From Ilumatobacteraceae bacterium (GTDB lineage Bacteria; Actinomycetota; Acidimicrobiia; Acidimicrobiales; Ilumatobacteraceae): a DNA stretch of 5,277 nt. The notes under the pieces are model-generated. The model had not been told where the DNA came from, did not search any database, and saw nothing but the letters and a program-made list of their open reading frames with translations. Shown piece after piece: positions 1-4,540 of the stretch. Position 1 is the first letter of the stretch; each line of letters begins with the position of its first letter. The DNA is taken from assembly GCA_019090765.1 (NCBI GenBank), contig JAHRVJ010000105.1, positions 1 to 5,277 on the forward strand. Direction: 5' to 3'. Position numbers and translations under genes: made by a program.

Positions 1-460
1 GTCGCTTGAGTTCCTTACTCATCGTGCTCGAAATAACGGTCTCAGCTGGCACTTGCTCCATCTGCGTCCACTGATTCTGGATCGTCACACCATCGGTGAA
101 GCTCCACAGGAAGCCGACCGGATCGTCCAGTTCAAGCCACGCGTGAGCGTTACCGATCGCGGCGTTGATCTTGGCGCGATTACGGACGATTCCAGAATCT
201 GCCATACATCGTTCAACGTCGGCATCGCCAAAGCGCGCAACCGCCTGCGGGTCGAAGCCGGCAAACGCGTTCCGATAGCCATCGACCTTGCGAAGAATGG
301 TCGACCACGACAGGCCAGCTTGAGCTCCTTCCAAAATCAGAAACTCGAACAACGTTCGGCCGTCGCGCTGTGGCACACCCCAAACTTCGTCGTGGTAGTT
401 GAGATAAGCCGTGCCGATACTCGGACCACCGCCCAACGCCCACGAGCAGCGATCGGTCAC
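1..460 (-). CDS. tag: DNA-3-methyladenine glycosylase I (Tag), 3' end missing
   Basis: Base-excision repair enzyme that removes 3-methyladenine from alkylated DNA by hydrolysing the glycosidic bond; cytoplasmic. Translating the minus strand from GTG at 460 gives 153 codons before the window edge, about four fifths of the roughly 187-residue E. coli enzyme. The match is continuous: RCSW at 4-7, YHDEVWGVP at 22-30, LFEFLILEGAQAGLSW at 37-52, then FDPQAVARF, the DVERCMADSGIVRNRAKI block and FLWSF. By alignment, Glu44, Tyr22 and Trp52 correspond to E. coli Glu38, Tyr16 and Trp46 of the base pocket. Cys5 and His23 match the first two zinc ligands; the last two lie beyond the edge. The GTG start overlaps the TGA of ridA as GTGA, and no in-frame upstream start is needed for the family's usual N-terminus. 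Identification is firm. Whether the 3' end is intact cannot be seen. Confidence 0.95.
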   Translation of the reverse strand, partial: MTDRCSWALGGGPSIGTAYLNYHDEVWGVPQRDGRTLFEFLILEGAQAGLSWSTILRKVDGYRNAFAGFDPQAVARFGDADVERCMADSGIVRNRAKINAAIGNAHAWLELDDPVGFLWSFTDGVTIQNQWTQMEQVPAETVISSTMSKELKR

Positions 461-807
461 TGCGGCTTGTAGGCCCAGGCCTCGACCTCAACAAGAAATC
501 CCGCAGGAAGCCCGGCCACCGCGACCGTTGATCGCGCTGGGCGATGGCTGCCGAACGCGGCTGCATACTCCTCGTTGAACGCCGCGAAGTTCTCCATATC
601 AGTGAGAAAGCAAGTGGTCTTGACAACGTCACTTAGGTCCGCGCCCACCGACGCTAGTTGGGTCGCAACGTTCTTCATGGTCTGTTTGGTTTCCGCGGCG
701 ACTCCCCCAGAGACAACTTCCCCATCGGCCATGCCGCCTTGGCCAGACACGATGATGAAATCTCCTGCGCGAACAACAGGCTGATAAGGACCAAGTGGCT
801 TACTCAT
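457..807 (-). CDS. ridA: RidA (YjgF/YER057c/UK114) family enamine/imine deaminase
   Basis: Small cytoplasmic protein of a family that hydrolyses reactive enamine/imine intermediates, such as 2-aminoacrylate released by PLP enzymes, to ketoacids and ammonia; the canonical form is a trimer. The 116 residues carry the family pattern: GPY at 6-8, DFIIVSGQ at 16-23, DVVKTTCFLTDMENF at 60-74, PARSTVAVAGLP at 90-101 and VEVEAWA at 106-112. Arg92 and Glu109 align with the catalytic Arg105 and Glu120 of E. coli RidA, so it should be an active deaminase and not a silent paralogue. I chose ATG 807 because homology begins there. GTG codons at 837 and 816 would add 10 or 3 residues unlike the family, and no clear Shine-Dalgarno sequence decides the matter. 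It lies 33 nt after the molybdenum-hydroxylase-like gene and overlaps tag by 4 nt. The natural substrate is not evident from the sequence. Confidence 0.92.
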   Translation of the reverse strand: MSKPLGPYQPVVRAGDFIIVSGQGGMADGEVVSGGVAAETKQTMKNVATQLASVGADLSDVVKTTCFLTDMENFAAFNEEYAAAFGSHRPARSTVAVAGLPAGFLVEVEAWAYKPQ

Positions 808-840
808 GCGCGGCACGCTAGCTGAGTCACCCCTCACCGC

Positions 841-2469
841 TCAGCCAGTGGGCCAGCGGGTCGGGAACCCCTTGGCCCGCCAAGCAGCAGCGGCCACAGC
901 CGCGAACACTGCATCGCTGCCATTGATCGGGTCAGCGTCGTCGGGTTCGATGGTCACTTCGATGCGCGGAGTGTCGACGGCCCGCAGAACTCCGAACGAG
1001 CGGATCGTGAGGTCGACCGGAATTCCGTCGTCATCGAGGGCAAGGCTCTCTGACTCCACCCACCCCAGAGCCATATGTGCAGCACCCACGCAATAGGAAC
1101 GCAACACGACTTCGTCGAGCACAGCCCCGCAGCGCACCGTCACCAACACTGTGCCCGAAGAAGAATCGATCGCGGCGGTGGCTACCGCTCCCTCCGGAGA
1201 AGTCACCCGATCTGGGCCGTCACGCAAGCTACTCATCAAGACTGCCGCCTCAACCCAGCCAGCCCCACGTATGTCAGCTGAAACCGGTGGCCCTATGGCG
1301 TCAGCAAACTCGACCTCCAGGTCTGGTGCCACCACGGAGATGTCGCGCCGCAACTGATCTTCTTCCGACGGCGTGGCGGGGCGCGCGAGATGCAGTCTCC
1401 CTGTTCCGTTGCTGCCCACACCACCCGCCACCGGCGGACGCTTCGGAGCGATCCGCACGACGTCTTCTCGCGTCAATAGTGCCCGCACCGGCCGTGCATG
1501 CTCATTGGCCAGTCGCCGGGCAGCTTCGGCGACATCTGAGTTCCGTTTGCCACCGAACGCTCCACCATTTCCGTTCGGTGACGAGGGTTCGGCATCAGGG
1601 AGGCACCACGAGGCATCGGGTTCGAGATAGGCAGGTTCAACCCAGGTCGTCTGCAAGGTCCGTGCCCAGTCGCCGCTCGGACAGGCAAGCGGCCACGCAG
1701 TCGGCGCTGTACTTCGTCGTCCAGGAACCTTGCCAGCAGCTTCGCGCGCCTCGCGCAGCGAATCACCAACAACCCACTCGCCGCCGCGATCAAGGAGCGC
1801 CACTATCGATTCACCGGGCGCAGAGTCTTCGGAGAATCCGCCTAGCCCGAGTGCCGCCTCGCGGGCTACAGCTTGAGGTGTGCCGCCTTCCAATGCGGCG
1901 CGGCGGCTCGCGAGCTCAGCATCACGTTCGGTAACAGCGATGGTCGAGATTTCTTGGCGACCAACCGTGGCCTCCACCACCGACTGCCACCCGGTGCAGC
2001 GACAGAGGTGAGCAACCAGCGCCTTCTCGACCGCGGCCTGATCGTGCTGGGCAGCAGGTGCCAAAGCAGCCAACCGCATAATGATTCCGGGTGTGCAGAA
2101 CCCACATTGGGTTGCACCAGCAGCGACGAAAGCATCCGCCCACGAATCGGCATCAGCGAGTCCTTCCAACGTCGTCACGCAACGGCCTTGAACACGCTTG
2201 GCGGGGGTCACGCAGGCCACCCGCGCCTTGCCATCCACCCACACCGTGCAACATCCGCATTGCCCTTGCGGGCTGCAACCGTCTTTGACCGAACTCGTCC
2301 CCAAACCGTCTCTGAGCAGCTCCAGGAGAGACAATCCCTCATCGGGGACTTCAACGCTTTCGCCATTCAATTCGAACGCAACTACTGTGCTCGCCCGCGG
2401 ACCCTTGGGGGTCACAGCGACGTATCCTGGAAGCGGTTGCTCATCTGCATTCGCATTCATCGCGCACAT
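841..2469 (-). CDS. Compact xanthine dehydrogenase/CoxL-like protein: [2Fe-2S] small-subunit domain fused to a shortened molybdopterin-subunit-like region
   Basis: A 542-residue protein of the molybdenum hydroxylase (xanthine dehydrogenase/CO dehydrogenase) superfamily. Residues about 28-100 form a plant-type ferredoxin domain with Cys65, Cys71, Cys74 and Cys86 (core QCGCCTVWVDG). Residues 105-170 form the second [2Fe-2S] helical domain with Cys122, Cys125, Cys156 and Cys158 (CGFCTPG, CRCTGW). Residues about 230-542 resemble pieces of the large subunit in the correct order: VVGD..REAREAAGKV and ARTLQTTWVEPAYLEP (hammerhead remnant), GGAFGGK at 302-308, ARPVRALLTRED, RGAGWVEAA at 401-409, and a C-terminal DTPRIEV..DAVFAAVAAAAW. 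Separate large subunits are about 780 residues, so much is missing, including the usual GxGE active-site loop near the C-terminus. The frame is unbroken. Starts at ATG 2469 and ATG 2460 are both possible; neither has a clear ribosome site. Catalysis is doubtful; electron transfer or a non-redox role is possible. Substrate unknown. Confidence 0.85.
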   Translation of the reverse strand: MCAMNANADEQPLPGYVAVTPKGPRASTVVAFELNGESVEVPDEGLSLLELLRDGLGTSSVKDGCSPQGQCGCCTVWVDGKARVACVTPAKRVQGRCVTTLEGLADADSWADAFVAAGATQCGFCTPGIIMRLAALAPAAQHDQAAVEKALVAHLCRCTGWQSVVEATVGRQEISTIAVTERDAELASRRAALEGGTPQAVAREAALGLGGFSEDSAPGESIVALLDRGGEWVVGDSLREAREAAGKVPGRRSTAPTAWPLACPSGDWARTLQTTWVEPAYLEPDASWCLPDAEPSSPNGNGGAFGGKRNSDVAEAARRLANEHARPVRALLTREDVVRIAPKRPPVAGGVGSNGTGRLHLARPATPSEEDQLRRDISVVAPDLEVEFADAIGPPVSADIRGAGWVEAAVLMSSLRDGPDRVTSPEGAVATAAIDSSSGTVLVTVRCGAVLDEVVLRSYCVGAAHMALGWVESESLALDDDGIPVDLTIRSFGVLRAVDTPRIEVTIEPDDADPINGSDAVFAAVAAAAWRAKGFPTRWPTG

Positions 2470-2525
2470 ACGTTGGCACGTGCAGCGAGTAACGCCAACT
2501 CAACAAACGAATCCGAGAAATCACA
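2470..2525. other. Divergent intergenic gap, 56 bp
   Basis: This short gap must hold the 5' signals of both the molybdenum-hydroxylase-like gene (leftward) and the lipoprotein gene (rightward). A weak GAGA at 2515-2518, 7 nt before the rightward ATG, is the only ribosome-site candidate. I found no -35/-10 pair with acceptable spacing for either direction. TTGGCA at 2473-2478 resembles a -35 but has no matching -10 at 16-18 bp. Confidence 0.5.
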
Positions 2526-3440
2526 ATGCCCCCCAAACTTCAGCAACTATCCGGTTCAGTTTCGCGTCGAGGCTTCATCCTCGGGGCCGTGGCCACCGGG
2601 GCCCTCGCCGCGTGCGGGTCTGACACACCGTCTGAAAGCTCCGCCAGCGTGTCGGCTGGCTCGTCACCCGATCTCGCCGACGCCGACGAGCAACTCTTCA
2701 CGTTGGTCCAAAGATCACCGCAGAATGTCAACGTTCCGGGCTCTATCCGCCTACCAATCAGCCTCTCGACCGGCGCGGCAGTACTCATCCAAGACGGGCC
2801 GGAAACCTTGGTTGCTCAGGTCACAACCCTTGAGGGGACCCCAGTCGGCGGGCCGATCTCGGCAATCCGCCGCGATGTTGAACCAGGCCCTTACTACGCG
2901 TTCCGTCCAGAAATCGACGAAGTCGGATTCTATTTCCTCAACGTCGAGGGAGGCCCCGTCGACGGTTCCGCCTTCGAGATCACCACCCCCGAGCTGGTAA
3001 CAGTTCCAATACCTGGTGAGGCAATGCCAGCGTTCGATACGCCCACCACGGCGAACCCCAGCGGAGTCGATCCGCTCTGTACCCGCGAACCCGAGCCGTG
3101 CCCGTTTCACGACATCAGCCTCTCCGAGGCGTTGGCCGGCGACAAGCCAGTCGTGTACCTCATCGGGACCCCCGCGTTTTGCCAAACCGGTAGCTGCGCT
3201 CCGGCGCTCGAGTCAATGATCGACGTGCAAGACCAGTTCGGTGACACGTTCACCTTTGTCCATGCCGAGGTATTCACCGACGATACGGCCACCACGCCAG
3301 CTCCAGCCGTTGAGGCTGCGGGTCTAACCTATGAGCCAGCATTATTCATCACCGATGCTGATGGCATCGTTGTCGAGCGGCTCGACGGTGTGTGGGACAA
3401 GACCGAACTCGTCGAAGTACTTACCAGCGCTGCGGGTTAA
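2526..3440 (+). CDS. Tat-dependent lipoprotein with C-terminal thioredoxin-like domain
   Basis: A 304-residue exported protein of unassigned function. The N-terminus has a twin-arginine signal, SRRGFILG at 13-20 with Arg14-Arg15, a hydrophobic stretch, and a lipobox LAAC ending at Cys30. It should therefore be exported, possibly folded or with cofactor, and lipid-anchored outside the membrane. Residues 31-60 are a Ser/Ala/Asp-rich linker. Residues about 65-155 look like an all-beta domain I do not recognise. Residues about 205-304 fit a thioredoxin fold: strand VVYLIGTPAFC, the pair Cys219/Cys224 in CQTGSC (C-x4-C, not the usual C-x2-C), helix ALESMIDVQDQFG, a cis-Pro-like YEPALFI at 269-275, and TDADGIVVERLDG. 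A second pair, Cys185/Cys192 (C-x6-C), lies just before it. It is transcribed away from the molybdenum-hydroxylase-like gene, across 56 bp. A redox, chaperone or metal-related role is inferred, not shown. Confidence 0.85.
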   Translation: MPPKLQQLSGSVSRRGFILGAVATGALAACGSDTPSESSASVSAGSSPDLADADEQLFTLVQRSPQNVNVPGSIRLPISLSTGAAVLIQDGPETLVAQVTTLEGTPVGGPISAIRRDVEPGPYYAFRPEIDEVGFYFLNVEGGPVDGSAFEITTPELVTVPIPGEAMPAFDTPTTANPSGVDPLCTREPEPCPFHDISLSEALAGDKPVVYLIGTPAFCQTGSCAPALESMIDVQDQFGDTFTFVHAEVFTDDTATTPAPAVEAAGLTYEPALFITDADGIVVERLDGVWDKTELVEVLTSAAG

Positions 3441-3447
3441 GCAGCGC
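3427..3447. terminator. Hairpin between convergent genes, candidate bidirectional terminator
   Basis: GCGCTGC at 3427-3433 pairs perfectly with GCAGCGC at 3441-3447 around a 7-nt loop that contains the TAA stop of the lipoprotein gene. It sits in the 12-bp space between two convergent genes, where a shared terminator is expected. Neither strand has a U-tract after the stem, so it is not a classical intrinsic terminator. Function rests on position and stem perfection only. Confidence 0.45.
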
Positions 3448-3452
3448 GAAAC

Positions 3453-3782
3453 TCAGGAGAAGCTTTCGCCACACCCACAGGTGCGGGTCGCGTTCGGGTT
3501 AGTTATCGCGAATCCCGAGTCTTCGAGACCGTCTTTGTAATCGAGAGTCGCGCCTTCAAGCAGCTGAGCCGAGGCCGGGTCGACAACCACCTTGACTGCA
3601 CCATCATCGCCGTATGCCGATTGCATGTCGTCGCCGGCAATGTCGCCGTCAAAGAACATCTCATAGGAGAATCCGCTACACCCGCCGGGGCGTACGGCAA
3701 CTCGCAGGGCGAGTTCTTCGGCATCCTCGGCAGTGAGAAGCTGGCGGACCTTAACGGTGGCTGAGTCGGTGAGGGTGATCAT
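3453..3782 (-). CDS. erpA: A-type iron-sulfur cluster carrier (ErpA/IscA/SufA family)
   Basis: A 109-residue cytoplasmic protein of the HesB/IscA family, which carries [2Fe-2S] or [4Fe-4S] clusters from the scaffold to apoproteins. It starts with the family's ITLTDSA motif. All three invariant cysteines are present: Cys35 in RPGGCSGFSYEM and Cys102/Cys104 in RTCGCGESFS at the C-terminus. Between them lies the usual VVVDPASAQLLEGATLDYKDGLEDSGFAITNPN segment, given here as the region 65-97. Length is typical. The start is fixed by AGGAGG 9 nt upstream, the best ribosome site in the window. It follows the SufR-like regulator gene by 32 bp on the same strand, and a DUF59-Mrp carrier lies just beyond that, which supports an Fe-S role. 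ErpA is the usual actinobacterial assignment, but the sequence alone does not separate ErpA from IscA or SufA. Confidence 0.93.
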   Translation of the reverse strand: MITLTDSATVKVRQLLTAEDAEELALRVAVRPGGCSGFSYEMFFDGDIAGDDMQSAYGDDGAVKVVVDPASAQLLEGATLDYKDGLEDSGFAITNPNATRTCGCGESFS

Positions 3783-3791
3783 GGGTTGGAA

Positions 3792-3797
3792 CCTCCT
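3792..3797 (-). promoter_or_regulatory. Strong Shine-Dalgarno sequence of the erpA-like gene
   Basis: The minus strand reads AGGAGG followed by 9 nt and ATG at 3782. This full anti-16S match stands out because the other starts in the window have weak or no ribosome sites. It implies efficient leadered translation of the carrier gene, independent of the upstream regulator gene. Confidence 0.85.
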
Positions 3798-3813
3798 GGT
3801 TCGTGTATGTCAG

Positions 3814-3819
3814 ATTATC
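3814..3819 (-). promoter_or_regulatory. Possible internal -10 element (GATAAT) for the erpA-like gene
   Basis: The minus strand has GATAAT, five of six matches to TATAAT. It overlaps the TAA stop of the regulator gene and lies 16 nt upstream of the AGGAGG. A transcript starting about 7 nt downstream would have a leader of roughly 25 nt. No convincing -35 is visible at 16-18 bp (GTGTCG at best), so the genes may simply be co-transcribed. Confidence 0.25.
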
Positions 3820-4501
3820 GGGATGAAACGGTGACCCGACACGGTGTACGACTGCTGAGCGTGCAGAACTCGTTGACCTCGGCATCACCCATCTCGGCAA
3901 CGAAACCGGCGATCAGCCCGCGGTGTAGACCGCAAACGAGACCGGGATGCTGATCGGCCATATCAGCGAATGGACAATTAGTGAAAGCGACTACCGCTGC
4001 TTCGGGATCAGCAGACTCGTTGGACACCAGCGGATCAAACCCCAGCCGTTCGAGGTCGTACACGAGCGCCTCCAGCGTGGAGGGAGCTTGTTCTAACGGT
4101 GCCGCGCGACGTACTCCCTCAGACCGACCCACGGCCTCAGCGTCGTCGGCGTTAGCGCTAAGGCGTGCCGCCAAGTCGAGCACCATCCGTGCGAGCATCG
4201 GTATTGTCGGCGGCTCTAAACCAAGTGCCGGAGCATCAGGGGAGATCGAGTAGCGATGCTGGGGGCGGCCAACGTCGCCGCGGCCGCCAACTTGAACGTC
4301 AACAAGCCCAATCTCGCGCATCCGATCTAAGTGCGGACGAACCGTGTTGGCATGCAAGTCGAGAGTGGCCGCGATATCCGCTGTGGCCAGCGGACGCGGT
4401 GACCGCGCTAGTTCAAGGTAGATCGCGTAGCGCGTGTTATCGCCGAGCACCTTGAGCACATCCAGCTCGACCGGCCCCCCGATCGGCGCATCGCGATCCA
4501 T
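3815..4501 (-). CDS. Winged-helix regulator with C-terminal cysteine cluster (COG2345, SufR-like)
   Basis: A 228-residue DNA-binding protein. Residues about 11-87 are an ArsR/DeoR-type winged helix: DVLKVLGDNTRYAIYLEL, a helix-turn-helix at 39-67 (ADIAATLDLHANTVRPHLDR), and a wing ending in GRPQHRY at 78-84. Residues 95-160 are mostly helical, a probable dimer region. The C-terminal third has Cys176 (TNCPFADMADQHPGLVC), Cys190, Cys213 and Cys221, spaced C-x13-C-x22-C-x7-C. Regulators of this family, including SufR of cyanobacteria and actinobacteria, bind an Fe-S cluster through C-terminal cysteines and repress Fe-S assembly genes when loaded. The neighbours are an A-type carrier downstream and a divergent mrp, which fits. 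The cysteine spacing is not identical to classical SufR, so cluster binding and the name SufR are inference. The start is ATG 4501; there is no Shine-Dalgarno sequence, and a TANNNT box 6 nt upstream suggests a leaderless mRNA. Confidence 0.82.
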   Translation of the reverse strand: MDRDAPIGGPVELDVLKVLGDNTRYAIYLELARSPRPLATADIAATLDLHANTVRPHLDRMREIGLVDVQVGGRGDVGRPQHRYSISPDAPALGLEPPTIPMLARMVLDLAARLSANADDAEAVGRSEGVRRAAPLEQAPSTLEALVYDLERLGFDPLVSNESADPEAAVVAFTNCPFADMADQHPGLVCGLHRGLIAGFVAEMGDAEVNEFCTLSSRTPCRVTVSSR

Positions 4502-4505
4502 CTCT

Positions 4506-4525
4506 GGAGATTACACGGAGATCAC
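4506..4525. repeat. Direct repeat with 11-bp period between regulator and mrp, candidate operator
   Basis: GGAGATTAC (4506-4514) is followed by GGAGATCAC (4517-4525), 8 of 9 matching, one helical turn apart. A shorter ATCAC recurs at 4533-4537. The second copy is part of the near-palindrome GGAGATCACC, which abuts the palindrome ACCGGT at 4524-4529. The repeat covers the leftward -10 and the space up to the rightward -10, where a divergently encoded regulator would be expected to bind. Binding is inferred. Confidence 0.4.
4508..4513 (-). promoter_or_regulatory. -10 element (TAATCT) of the regulator gene, likely leaderless
   Basis: The minus strand reads TAATCT, then 6 nt, then ATG at 4501. 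It fits the actinobacterial TANNNT pattern at the distance that places the transcription start on or next to the A of ATG. No Shine-Dalgarno sequence is present, as expected for a leaderless transcript. No good -35 is visible. Confidence 0.5.
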
Positions 4526-4528
4526 CGG

Positions 4529-4534
4529 TAAAAT
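4529..4534 (+). promoter_or_regulatory. -10 element (TAAAAT) of mrp, likely leaderless
   Basis: TAAAAT matches TATAAT at five of six positions and lies 6 nt before the mrp ATG at 4541, so the predicted transcription start coincides with the start codon. A weak -35, TGGAGA at 4505-4510 (four of six), lies 18 bp upstream. There is no Shine-Dalgarno sequence before mrp. Confidence 0.6.
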
Positions 4535-4540
4535 CACGCG

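Noticed and set aside
53..632. Open frames on both strands overlapping the tag and ridA region
   Set aside because: They are in other frames than the Tag and RidA proteins, whose family motifs run continuously through this stretch.
457..837. Longer RidA starting at GTG 837
   Set aside because: The extra ten residues do not resemble the RidA N-terminus and no ribosome site supports the GTG. ATG 807 begins where homology begins. The longer form cannot be fully excluded.
821..845. Inverted repeat GCTGAG (821-826) / CTCAGC (840-845) at the junction of the molybdenum-hydroxylase-like gene and ridA
   Set aside because: It is only 6 bp with a 13-nt loop and no U-tract, inside a probable operon. 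A stem this short is expected by chance.
1077..1934. Plus-strand open frame of 285 codons
   Set aside because: It is antisense to the molybdopterin-like part of the same gene and its product is an Arg/Pro/Gln-rich low-complexity sequence without domains.
2473..2500. Possible rightward promoter with TTGGCA as -35
   Set aside because: The nearest -10-like sequence, TAACGC at 2490-2495, is only 11 bp away and poorly matched.
1873..3000. Long plus-strand open frame of 375 codons across the molybdenum-hydroxylase-like gene and the start of the lipoprotein gene
   Set aside because: It lies antisense to a clear Fe-S protein and then out of frame with a clear Tat lipoprotein. Its translation is rich in Arg, Pro and Ser with no recognisable motif. 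This is a high-GC artefact.
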